The notes below the pieces were generated by a model. The model made no database searches and was not told the origin of the DNA. It was given only the letters and a program-made list of their open reading frames with translations. From assembly GCA_023053545.1 (NCBI GenBank), contig JAKZAN010000006.1, positions 9,828,351 to 9,892,350 on the forward strand: a DNA stretch of 64,000 nt, in the 5' to 3' direction. Made by a program: the position numbers and the translations under genes. The DNA is from Lepidurus packardi (Eukaryota; Arthropoda; Branchiopoda; Notostraca; Triopsidae). This document shows, piece after piece, positions 40,603 through 50,489 of the stretch (position 1 is its first letter; every line of letters starts with the position of its first letter).

Positions 40603-41597
40603 TAAAGAGAAGTACATATATAAGAACTTGAAGGTATACTTACTTGTAAGAAATCGTAAAGCTGGCACGGAAGAGTTGGAATAGGTTGTAGGTCAGTAGT
40701 GTAGACGAGTGATGTTTGCACTTTGGTAGAAATGGAACTTCGAGAACGATGTATATAGTGAAGTGAAAGGTTACTCAAAGATACCACAACGTTACGATAG
40801 CGAAGGCCAAGTTGTATTCAAAGAATTCCATTTATCTAAGCCGAATGCTGAATTCCATAGTTTAAAAATGTGGTGACCTGAACTGTACTACAATAACGTA
40901 AACCCGTTACAGGTTGACCTTCGCTAATGCTGAATATTATGGAAGTATTTGTGAAGGGCAACTCGTAAGAAGATTACGTACAATGTTTTCTAAGTATGAC
41001 ATTCACGATTTGGCTTACATAGATGTAATGCCTTGTATATTGAACATCAAGGAAGAAAATATTGTGATCTTAAGTGTGGAATTACACAATCTTCTTACAA
41101 TTTACAGTTAAGATCACAATATTTTCTTCTTTGATGTTGAATATACATGGAATGACATGTATGTAAGCAGACTGGTAAATAGGATACTTAAAAAACATTG
41201 TTTACATAATCTTCTTACGAGTTGCCCTTCGTAAATACTTCGATAATATTCAGCATTAGCGAAGGGCAACCTGTAACGAGATTACGTAATTCAGCAATGG
41301 TTACCAATGGTTATGGTTAAGGTCACCATATTTTTAAGTATGAAATGCACCATTCGGCTCAGGGAAATGTAATTACTTGAATACGACTTGGCCTTCCCTA
41401 TCCTAACGTTGTGGTATGTTTGCGTAAGCTTTCACTTCAATATATATATATCGTTCTGGAAGTCCAAAATCTACGAATGTGCAGACATCAGTCGTCAACA
41501 CTACGAACCTACAGCCTATTCCAACTCTACCCTGCCAGCTTTACGATTTCGTACAAGTAATTATACCTTCAGGTTCTTATATATGTACTTCTCTTTA
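40603..41597. repeat. long inverted repeat (foldback) inside the Helentron, arms of about 0.47-0.49 kb
   Basis: Left arm 40603-41073 and right arm 41108-41597 are reverse complements, with a 34-base spacer. The inner 30 or so bases pair almost perfectly (ATCAAGGAAGAAAATATTGT against ACAATATTTTCTTCTTTGAT), as do 40908-40985 against 41197-41275 and the outer 20 bases. Middle parts pair with mismatches and small gaps. The left arm contains the putative RPA-A promoter and first splice donor. The right arm has a corresponding TATA-like run (41440-41450) and donor (ACAA/GTAATTATACC) pointing the opposite way. Confidence 0.85.
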
Positions 41598-41879
41598 TAC
41601 TTGTATAGTTAATAATTCTTCTGTGTATGCTCTTCTGTGTATGCTTTATGTTCATTACAGTGTCGTCAAATATTTGAACTGGCTACGTTGACTACTTTTC
41701 CTTTACGCTACAGACCGACTCCCTAACTTTCGCACACGTCGTTTCTTTTACTCCGAGATCCTTAAGTCTCATTAAAAAATGCAAGTTGGAAAAGACAGTC
41801 TGAAGTTACACGGAACCAGACCCGTCACAGCTATAAGGCATAGGCAATAATCCGAGAGCGTCGAGCTAGAACTTGTTCG

Positions 41880-42330
41880 ATGTAGGAAAAGATGTTGCAT
41901 GGATGTAAGATGTTAATATTGGATGGATTGTAATCTTGTATGAATTGTAATATTGGATGAATGTGAATGTTGCATTTATGTTAATGTTGCATGGTTGTTG
42001 AATATTAATCTTGGATGTTCGATATACTTGGATGTAGTGATTAGACGGCCTGCTGAAGGCAAAGCAAGAAACCCCAATGGGATATTGGATTTAGGAATTA
42101 ACCCCTCTTTGCCCAGGTACAGCGTACGAAGTTTGTTCCCTACTTGAAAAGCACATGAACTGTCTAGAACGACCAAAGCTTGTTTGCATAGGACACTATT
42201 TGAACAGGGACACAGGAATGTGAAGTCCCATTTGAAATGCACGGGGATTTTTATTTGCACAGGGACATCAGGAATGTCATTTGAAATGCATAGAAGCTGT
42301 CTTAAACGACCAAGGCACGCTCGCTTAAGG
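41880..42330. repeat. degenerate tandem repeats upstream of the protease-like ORF end
   Basis: 41890-42020 holds loose repeats of ATGTTGCATGGATG and ATTGTAATATTGGATG type. 42150-42330 holds two imperfect copies of a block of about 128 bp (GAACTGTCTAGAACGACCAA against GAAGCTGTCTTAAACGACCA; GGGACACAGGAATG and CATTTGAAATGCA twice). No coding signal. Confidence 0.6.
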
Positions 42331-44016
42331 TTGGCTTGCCCTAAGGGCAAAACGCCAACCCAAAAACCGACAATTACGTACATGTTTTCGAAATACTCGT
42401 TCTCGAACAAAGACTACACCGCAACCTTGGCACAATAAATTTTTAGTCTGGCTACCAGAGGAAGAATTACAAGTACTTTCAATATTGTTTACCATTAAAT
42501 TCGTAGTTCTCGGGAGCTTAGATTGACCAACACTAAATTCTAGATAACCCTCCTGTCTTGTCTGCTCGCCTTTAGTATTATTCTTGGTAGTTCGGTTATT
42601 CGAACTTTTGATCACCTCTTGTACAGACGGACTAGAGAAAAGAACGGGACACACACACAAATGTCTGCGTAAATTAAATGAAGAAAATAACGCCTGGCTG
42701 CAGTGTTCACATGTAAACTCTTGCACATTACTGATCACGGGCATTTTGCTGTCAACTATTCCTTTATTGCAATTACGTCTTTGCAAATGTCTGTTAAAGT
42801 TGTAAACAGAAGAAAAATGCTGATGACATGAAACACAGTCAGTCCTTTTACTAGAATTACCAGCTTTACATAATGCTAAATGTCTGCTCAAACCACGGCG
42901 CGAAAGAAAAGTTCGTTGGCACGTTTCGCAAACAAACTGGTCATGTTCACCTTTTTTCTCAATGACAGGTTTGTGGCGTCCAAATTCTACATGTCCTTTT
43001 TCTCCTGAAAATGAATGATCAAATGCAGATATGTTTGAATCACCTTTTGAATCGTCAACGATCAGAGCAAACGGCTGTGGTAACGTTTCTGTGAGATCCT
43101 TGGCCAAATTAATGCAGGGAGAAACACCGTTTCTATCTTTCGAACAATCTTCCATTACTTCAAGATACTTTAATGAAACTTCAGAGTTATTTTTTTTAGC
43201 ATGTTTTATTGTTAAACTCTCATCAACTTCGTATTTCCGTTTTCTCAGAATATTCAAATTATTCTTGGTATCAAATTTCGATGTCGAAACATCTACTAAT
43301 TGTGGGTTAATATTAATAGCATTCAGATCAGTCCAATTACCCGATGAGACACGTACATGATTACATGCAACCCGACTGCACTTATCTACAGTTGTCAACG
43401 TATCATCCGGTCGTGCACCCCGAATTTCATGACAACAAATAGGAACAATATCATACTGTGGATTACCACTGAAACCATACATCCTCCGTAAATACTCAAG
43501 CAGTTCATCAAAAGTAAACTCTAACAGGACGGCAGTACCGCTTGTGCAACGCTGACCAAACTCATCACGCGCATGCGAGTCAAAAACAAAATATCTTCCA
43601 CTACGCTCCATGATACTAGTACAAAATGAGCAACTAATAAAAAGCACTCCTACACAGTGTTCCGCAAGCTTCACTGCATCTTCCAAAGACCAATGCCAAT
43701 AACGTGTTGTACATGGCCATATAAACCCAAAAGCATCTTCACCATGCACAAAGGTCTTTAATACACCTAAATCTCCACAACCAACAAATCGAGGCAATTC
43801 TGAAAAGCTAAAGAATGCATGAGCGTGCTTATACGTACGATAAATCTCGTCTCCAATTGACATTATCTGGTGCATGTCATGCTCAATCCAATTGGCAGGG
43901 AAAACAAAATAACTCCATGCAATAGAAACAAAAGCCATGGGTGTGCATTGTACACCACGACTTTCACTCGTACCAACCGAATCTTGTGAATATCGAGCCT
44001 TGCAGACGAGCCTCAT
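42325..44016 (-). CDS. Helentron cysteine-protease-like and C2H2 zinc-finger protein, 563 aa
   Basis: The N-terminal third resembles the OTU/C76-type cysteine protease domain found in many Helentrons: a candidate nucleophile in RGVQCTPMAF (Cys24) and a His box FDSHARD near residue 150, followed by GTAVLLEF and YLRRMYGF. A lysine-rich linker leads to four C2H2-like fingers ending in Cys: FVCETCQRTF..HLALC, CVSCHQHF..HLQRRNC, FTCEHCSQAL..HLCVC and LLCQGCGVVF..HVRNC. The Rep/helicase frame begins with the same kind of finger. A good donor (AACAT/GTACGTAA) inside the last finger suggests the two frames may be spliced into one protein across the foldback and RPA-A gene. The ATG at 44016 is preceded by a duplicated leader. 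Protease substrate unknown. Confidence 0.72.
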   Translation of the reverse strand: MRLVCKARYSQDSVGTSESRGVQCTPMAFVSIAWSYFVFPANWIEHDMHQIMSIGDEIYRTYKHAHAFFSFSELPRFVGCGDLGVLKTFVHGEDAFGFIWPCTTRYWHWSLEDAVKLAEHCVGVLFISCSFCTSIMERSGRYFVFDSHARDEFGQRCTSGTAVLLEFTFDELLEYLRRMYGFSGNPQYDIVPICCHEIRGARPDDTLTTVDKCSRVACNHVRVSSGNWTDLNAININPQLVDVSTSKFDTKNNLNILRKRKYEVDESLTIKHAKKNNSEVSLKYLEVMEDCSKDRNGVSPCINLAKDLTETLPQPFALIVDDSKGDSNISAFDHSFSGEKGHVEFGRHKPVIEKKGEHDQFVCETCQRTFLSRRGLSRHLALCKAGNSSKRTDCVSCHQHFSSVYNFNRHLQRRNCNKGIVDSKMPVISNVQEFTCEHCSQALFSSFNLRRHLCVCPVLFSSPSVQEVIKSSNNRTTKNNTKGEQTRQEGYLEFSVGQSKLPRTTNLMVNNIESTCNSSSGSQTKNLLCQGCGVVFVRERVFRKHVRNCRFLGWRFALRASQP

Positions 44017-44043
44017 ATTTAAATGTTAGAGTTACCAATGAAA

Positions 44044-44619
44044 CGTGCAACTAATAGCAAAATGTAACCAGAAATACAAATAACTATACCTTCCAAACGT
44101 GCAACTAGACGTAGGCTCTGAAAAGAAAACGACGAAACTGAAAATACAAACAGCAACAGCTAGAAAAACCTAAGTAAACTACGTTATGAATGCTCTACAC
44201 AAAATATCAAAAAACACGTACTTGCAATCCAACGATGTATGTATGCAATATTATAATAATAGTCGCTTCCTTCCTACAATTCCAAGTATTGCAATTCGGA
44301 CATGAAATAGTACCGTAAACGTAACAATGAAATTATATCGTTTCGTGCAACTAATAGCAAAATTTAACAAGAAATACAAATAACTATACCTTCAAAACGT
44401 GCAACTAGACGTAGGCTCTGAAAAGAAAACGACGAAACTGAAAATACAAACAGCAACATTAAGTAAACTACGTTATGAATGCTCTACACAAAATATCAAG
44501 AAACACGTACTTACAATCCAACGATGTATGTATGCAATATTATAATAGTCGCTTCCTTCCTACAATTCCAATTATTGCAATTCGCACATGAAATACCGTA
44601 AATGTAACAATTTAAAAAA
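44044..44619 (-). repeat. tandem duplication of the Helentron 5' leader, two units of about 0.3 kb
   Basis: 44044-44343 and 44344-44619 align along their whole length with few substitutions and several short gaps (both start CGTGCAACTAATAGCAAAAT). Each unit contains the same potential minus-strand splice donor (GGTATAGTTATTTG), so the leader of the protease-like ORF has a duplicated 5' exon-intron unit. Confidence 0.85.
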
Positions 44620-44646
44620 CCAGTCATAGACTGCCACAGCTAACAA
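44620..44646 (-). repeat. Helentron 5' end candidate (inner terminal motif)
   Basis: A 27-base motif beginning CCAGTCATAGACTG and ending CACAGCTAACAA directly abuts the duplicated leader. It is nearly identical to 44887-44913 and inverted relative to 28567-28577, as expected of the outer copy of the asymmetric terminal repeat. Confidence 0.55.
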
Positions 44647-44878
44647 CGTATACCCAACGAATCTTGATCACCACGTAGACGAGATAAACTAGCGAGTGTT
44701 GTGGGCCAGTTTTCTTCTGACAGATTTCGCCGAGCTACTTCTCTTGCCCGGCGGTAAAATTCGCTTATCTCCCTCCCCCAGGTACCACCCCAAAATTCTA
44801 TAGCCCCTTATGGCGAGAACAGAGCTAGGCTCACCATCCCACCCTCCCAAGCACGGACTAAAGTCGGTACGATACTAT

Positions 44879-44913
44879 AAGCTGTCCCAGTCATAGACTG
44901 GCACAGCTAACAA
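44879..44913 (-). repeat. second copy of the Helentron terminal motif, forming a palindrome
   Basis: 44879-44910 is a palindrome with 13-base arms (one mismatch) around a 3-base centre. 44887-44913 repeats the 27-base motif of 44620-44646 with one difference. The 240 bp between them are noncoding and GC-richer. This may be the true 5' end or the remains of a non-autonomous relative next to the element. Confidence 0.5.
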
Positions 44914-47205
44914 GTGTCAGCCATCTTTTTTTGCGGTTCACTTTTCCAAGTTCAATACAGTGCGATCCGCGGTTCTAAGCAGAATAATGTGATACAAATG
45001 ACGGTAAAACGCGATGCAGGCTAGAAACTGCTCGTTTATTTTCAAGATTCTGTTATAGATCATTCCACTTGCTGCACTGAGTTTTGGTTAGAGCAGCCTG
45101 ACTTTCTGCCCTGGAGAAACTGGAGTGACGTCATGACCTTACCCTAGTGCGTTTCCCAGTGAATCCCCTTGCAACTCATTGCAACTGTTGTTTATACCGT
45201 TTTAAGCATGGCCGCGTCTAACTTTTGTTTTCAAGATTTTGTTAGATTGGAAACCAGGCAAATTGCCATGAACGATGCAGTATTTTTATGCATAGTTTTT
45301 AGTGATGTAGATGTTTTACTTAAGTTAGAAGTTTTTTAAATTATCCTCCACGTATTTTGCGTTTTTAGGACAATTAGAGGTCCAATAACTTACGAGGGAA
45401 CGACTCTTTAAGTCTCGGTTTAATTGAAGTGGCCATGAAGATAGTACTCCTCCTTCTACCAACGGAAAGAGGGGAATGGAGTGATTCCGAAACTAGGTTT
45501 TGATAGTGATAAAAATAATGTTTATTTAACAACATACCTCATCGTCCGAAGACAAGTGTACCACAGACATTATTCCTTATTTTGGGAACCGGGATTATTG
45601 CTTGAAACAAGTAAAAGAGCACATTGTTCCTCGAACTCGTCGTCGTTTTCATAGACTATGCTATTTACTGGTTGCAGAACTCCTATGTCCAAGTTCTATA
45701 TGACCAGGTAATTTGTATAAAAGGGAGTAAATTACATAAAACTGATAAGAAAGGGTAAAAGACGAAACGAGCTGCAACACAGCTCTCCCTTTGGCTCGTG
45801 GAACCCATCGGAAAGCTGCATGCTTGTTTTCGCGTCTTACCTTATCCCTCTCTTATACTCATAAGTTTCCATCTCTCACTATTCTATATATGATGTACAA
45901 CATTATAGCAACTATATCGGAAGATGATTGGTGAATATTTCTTTAGAAAAGCGTCAGACTTAACTTTTTAAGCTCGATGGTTAATCCTTGTCAAGGATCT
46001 CGTATACCTTTAGCTCGGTAGTGGCCGTAATCATGTAGAATTTCGGAAAAAACGTTTGCAAAAACGAGTACATTTCATACAAAACTGCATTAGCGCTTAA
46101 ATCAGGGCTAGTGCGAGTAACTCTCACACAATTTTTTCCATGCATAGTAAATTTTTTGAGAAATCTTATGTACCTCGTAATGGTAGAATGCTGCGAATGC
46201 CTGCCCGTTTTCTATAGTTTTCCCGGAATTGAATGTTTGAACATTTCACCTTGTTGTAATACCTGTTACCCATTCACTAGCTTTTCGTCGTTCCCTAGTT
46301 AAACTTTCCTGGCCTTTAAAAAGGGGTTCAGAGTCGTACAATCGAGGGCGTAACTCCAGACGTGAAGGAACAATAGTGAGCAGTACCTCATTTACCTTTT
46401 TTTTTCTCTTTATTCTGTGAACCAGTCGGCGTATATCTTAAGATTAGCAAATAAAGTTTGTTTAGCCAGTATCCGAAAAACCCTGTGCCTTGTTTTCTAC
46501 ACATTTCCCACAAAATTAGTAGTATGAAATTAAGTTTCCAACTAGGTGCAATACGTGGACGAAGAAAATTTCAGTTGTTTGTGTAATTGATACTAAAAAA
46601 AGAATTTATGACATGCATTGTCTTCAAATATATTTGTGTATAAAGCTTATTTTCGAGATTTCAAAAGCGTCTTTATATTCTCTTCACATCGTAAATACGT
46701 TGCAGATAAGATTTGCAGGAAACACAAGGAAAGATAAAGACAAATGACCTAGTCGTATGAGCGAGTGCGTGGGTCCCGGAAAAATTACAAAGTTCACAAA
46801 CATAAAAATGGCACATTTGACAAAAACACACGACACTTTTTTTAAAAAGTTTTTTTCTTTTTTCTTTATAAGTCTTGGCAGAGTCACATGGTATAAAAGC
46901 TAGAATAATTTCTTTCTCATTTTTACTTTTTCCGTTTGAATTTTTGCATGTCTCTGAAAGGGTGCGAGGAACCTGACTGGAAAACCTGAATGTATGAGGA
47001 TTCTATAGTCCAAGTTGTGGGATTCTATGGCAAAAACTGATTCGCTGTCTGAAAATGCCCTTCTGCTCTGCTTGTCAATTTAAGTGAGAGGGGGGGGTGC
47101 TGAATTTTTATCACAAGTGAACCTCGATATTCTTGACACTGAATAGTTTTTTGATAGACTTAAGCCATTACTGAAGCTGTTCTCTTAAAGTGTGGCAATT
47201 CAACT
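44914..47205. other. intergenic between the Helentron and TPST, no gene seen
   Basis: About 2.3 kb with only short AT-rich open frames (for example 46111-46302 and 46684-46887) lacking known motifs. The 3' UTR of TPST should occupy the right part. No clear repeat family recognised. Confidence 0.5.
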
Positions 47206-48922
47206 TCATGGTTCGCCCTTATCAACTGACTTCTCTTCTCCGGCCTCAAAGCCTTCTTTCAACTTATCATTTTCAGCGGAGAGCATTTCTTTCTTGGGTT
47301 TCAGTAAGTGTAACGTCTTATTCTGCCATCGGGACTGGTTTTGGATGACGTCAAACGTGTTTTTTGATACAAAAGCGTCCGGATCGCCGTAATTTGGGGG
47401 ATTGGCTTTGGGATCGTACCCGAGTTTTGCTAGCATGGGTGCTAAATCGGCCATATCTTTCACCACATCCTCGGGAATCACTCCAACCCACTTTGATAAC
47501 GCCTCTATGTTAATAGGCTTCACTACTTGGTCCGAAGATCTCTCCACCCTGCCAAAAACGTAACGTTAGATCGCATAATTAAGAACAAGTAAAACGTGCA
47601 AAGCAAAAATACTGGATAGTTTCCTAAAATTATGGCGATTTTTTTTACTAAATTACGATCTCTTGATTTCCTTACTTGGAGAGAGAGATCCCGCCAGGCT
47701 TGTTAATGAGCTCTTCATGGTGCAGAAGAACATCGTCCCATGGCACTTGCAAAAAGGACATAATCTTCTCCAGCCATTGCTTTGGATGGAGTACGAGTTG
47801 CTCGTAATACACCATCATACAACGAGAGGATCCTACACTTTTACATTCATTGTACATGGTCTGAATGGCTTGGTTCCAGCGCTGCATACAGGACCGGTAA
47901 TTGGTTAAATCAAAACCTGTTATGGTTACCTTCAGAAATTGATTACATTTAATTAATTAAGAAAATCCAAAAATACGTAAAAGGAAAGAAGTAAGTACTT
48001 TTCTGCTGATAATGGAATGGACAGTGGCTCTACCATCTCGTACCATCAGGATGAATTTCGCGTTAGGGAACAATTGCGATAAATAAACTGCAGATTTCAT
48101 AGTAAAAGGGTCCTTGTTGCACAAACGAGCGGCAGGCTCACCATGCCGGGCCATTACCTCAACAATAAAAGCCCCCACGGCATTGTTGAGAACCTGTAGA
48201 ATTAAGGAAAAATATAGAATCAAAGCGCGCCCTAAATTTCGAAAAACAGCCTACTTCAGGAAAAACACCAGCTTCCTCTAAACGGACTGTTTCTTTGGGT
48301 GATTTATACCATTGTGCGCGCATTTGCAGTAACCGAGGTACTACACGCGTCTCTTCCCCACACCTAAAGTTCCCAAAACTTTTAAATTTAATTAAGCCAA
48401 AATCGTTTTTTATAGTTAGATTAGATTTTTCAATGATTTTTTATTGAATTGAGGGAAAACAAACAGGTTAAACTACCTAATATCGGGATGAGCATCAAGA
48501 AGAACTCTGGCTAAGGTTGTGCCTGATCGAGGCATGCCTCCAATAAATATAAAGGGTGAGTTTTTATCATAGTGATACATCTGGTCTTTTCCGTTTAGAA
48601 CCATATGCTGTAATAAAGGCTGTGAGCATGTGGAATGGTTGGTGAAGGAAACAGAGAAGGTATAGGCAGAGTTGAGGGGGTTAATGCAAAGAAAGTCATT
48701 TGGATTATTAGAAAGTTTTATAAGAAGACACAAAATTCCCAAAAGATTGATTCCAATATATACCTGGTTATCGTAGCCCACGTTTGGACAAGGACGACGC
48801 ATATATAAGGCAAAAGCATATACACTACACCCAAAGACTACTACCCAGAGCAGAGACTTTTTGGAAGAATATCTAAGACCCATAATTTGATGCTTGCTTT
48901 GGCGGAATATCTTGCCGGACAT
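47206..48922 (-). CDS. TPST: protein-tyrosine sulfotransferase (TPST), 6 exons, 396 aa
   Basis: Exons: 48922-48764, 48607-48477, 48363-48255, 48193-47999, 47929-47676, 47548-47206. A short cytoplasmic N-terminus and one membrane segment ([19 protein letters not shown], about residues 23-41) make it a type II Golgi protein. Catalytic features: 5'-phosphosulfate loop [24 protein letters not shown] with the family's catalytic Glu, [11 protein letters not shown] (3'-phosphate loop), [24 protein letters not shown] and LSKWVG. Length and order match TPST1/2. Family knowledge: transfers sulfate from PAPS to tyrosines of secreted and membrane proteins in the trans-Golgi. The start is the first in-frame ATG after an acceptor; ATG 48883 is an alternative. 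The first intron (48608-48763, 156 nt) is open in frame, so retention would insert 52 residues. The C-terminal tail is acidic and lysine-rich. Confidence 0.94.
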
Positions 48923-49289
48923 ATGTTGTTTTTGCGTTTCAACCTTTACCAGTAGGCTTAACACGAGCGCGTAACTTAGCGAAATACCTAAGGAAAGAAG
49001 AGTAGTGTTCAAGCTCTAAAATGTGCAAACATATCCGCATACTTTTCGTTTTTTTTAGATGAAGAAATATCAAAACACTCTGCGGGGAACTCTTTTCTAA
49101 CTTTATACAAGAACTTTGGATATCAGCGTTGTTTATCTGTTGTGAAGATCATTTTACAACCCGCTCATTACAAAAAGCTATATACCGAAAACAGTTTCAG
49201 TATAATATTAGTGCACTCGTGTCGTCTTTTGTTGTTATGGGTGACGTATGCGGTACATAATCCAACGAGGTTCTGAACGTTTGAAGCGG

Positions 49290-49424
49290 GGGTTGGCTAT
49301 CCCGACCCTTGCTTGTTTACATTAAAATCAGTAACCGCGCGAAGCTAATTCATTCATGCTTGGGGAGGGGCCTAGCTGGATCCGCAGCAAACCATGCCGT
49401 ATTTTACTTCAGGCCATTTTGATT
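49290..49424 (+). repeat. diverged copy of the MITE-like repeat in the PAN3 intron
   Basis: Similar over about 135 bp to 27650-27783 (shared GTTTACATTAAAA, GGATCCGCAGCAAACC-type and TTACTTCAGG blocks), estimated near 70% identity by eye. Its right inverted end is not clear, so it is partial or decayed. Confidence 0.6.
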
Positions 49425-50110
49425 GACTGCCAGACATGTTCGCTAACTTCTAGCAATTTGAGTATTTCTTTTTGGCTTGTAGTGCTGTTAATCCTGTAAC
49501 GTTACGTTAGATTGACCATTTGTTATTTACGTTGTAGGATTTTTCAGTGAACTGCATAAACCCGCAGCGGTGCATGTGATCTATTTTTTCCTCTGCGTTT
49601 GCCGCAGTTTACCCACAGGGTGCTTCGAACAATAAGAATAACCATGTGTTTTACTTTTGCTTTCTTGTTGTTACTGAATTGCAATAAGATTATGTGTATT
49701 TTTTGTATTTCTTATTGTAAATTCAATATACCTTCTTAAATACAACGTCACAATAATATACACTATCATAAGTGTTTTATGATCTAAGAGGATCTTTGCG
49801 TAGAACTTCGAGACAAAAACGATGGCGTTTGTATAGAACTAGTCTTAAAAGTTCCTCTATTGTTTCTCCCCTCTTACTGTTTAAATGTCCGTGTTGTTTC
49901 TCCTAATAAGCTGCGCAGCTTTCTTTGACTTGATTTCTTTGTTGTTATCTTAAAGGAATAAATAGGTCATGGTTATTCGATCTCTGCTCCGAACATTAAG
50001 TCTAGTTTTTGCTTCAGATGGGAAAAACCACGAAGAAAATTTATCAAAAACTTCAGGAGTCTGCATAGTAATGGACGCTTACCGATGCCACGCTCGCAGC
50101 AGACGGGAGA

Positions 50111-50186
50111 TGTCTGTCGGCCCACAGAGTAATTCAATCGGCGTACAGTTCTTTGACGATAGAATTACTCTGTGGGCTGACAGATA
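50111..50186. repeat. hairpin with 25-base arms
   Basis: Left arm 50111-50135 (TGTCTGTCGGCCCACAGAGT and five more bases) is the reverse complement of 50162-50186 with a mismatch or two; spacer 26 bases. It lies 75 bases before the small C2H2 frame. Confidence 0.75.
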
Positions 50187-50259
50187 CTTCGTACAGTTCA
50201 TTGGCTTCTGCTTCTTCTTTCGTCCAGTCAAAGAATAGACAAAGAACCCCACATTTTCT

Positions 50260-50439
50260 ATGTCAACGATAGTCAAAGCGTACAGATCGCATGAAGTCCT
50301 TCGCGAACATCAGCGCGTTTATTGTGGCAAAGACCCTTCTTTAGCATGCGTTACTTGTGACAAGCGATTCAGTAACAAAAGTAATTTGAAGAGACATCGT
50401 GATACTGTCCATAAAGTCTGTGTGTTCCCGTTGCTCTAA
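50260..50439 (+). CDS. small open frame with one C2H2 zinc finger, 59 aa, probable relic
   Basis: ATG 50260 to TAA 50437-50439. The product contains a well-formed finger CVTCDKRFSNKSNLKRHRDTVH (C-x2-C-x12-H-x4-H), preceded by SHEVLREHQRVYC, which looks like the end of a previous, worn finger. A related but decayed block follows at 50490-50580 (TCDKRFSRKDCLKQH). Intact families have several fingers, so this is probably a fragment of a zinc-finger gene rather than a complete one. The source is unknown; it might derive from a host C2H2 gene or a transposon-encoded finger protein. Confidence 0.45.
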   Translation: MSTIVKAYRSHEVLREHQRVYCGKDPSLACVTCDKRFSNKSNLKRHRDTVHKVCVFPLL

Positions 50440-50489
50440 GTTGTACAAATGGCCTAGTGCCCTTTTGAGGCTTTTGAGGCCTAGTGCCC

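Larger units (their letters stand above)
28545..44646 (-). mobile_element. Helentron (HLE2 rolling-circle transposon), about 16.1 kb, apparently autonomous
   Basis: Four minus-strand open frames share one element. From the 5' end (right) to the 3' end (left): protease-like/zinc-finger ORF (42325-44016), RPA-like (39580-40554), Rep-helicase-endonuclease (33195-39512) and a second RPA-like (29319-30362). The fused C-terminal endonuclease domain places it with Helentrons rather than canonical Helitrons. Termini: the motif AGCTGTGCCAG at 28567-28577 has an inverted near-match at the right end (44620-44646). Outside the left copy lies a perfect 6-bp-stem hairpin at 28545-28562. This matches the asymmetric inverted ends plus 3' hairpin described for HLE2 elements. 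No long direct repeats and no reverse transcriptase are present. Open frames are long and the catalytic motifs are present, which suggests fairly recent activity. Exact ends and the T-T target site need comparison with other copies. Confidence 0.82.

Noticed and set aside
28545-44646. interpretation as an LTR retroelement or Polinton
   Set aside because: No reverse transcriptase, integrase, capsid or DNA polymerase signature and no long terminal repeats; the endonuclease domain is fused to a Rep-helicase.
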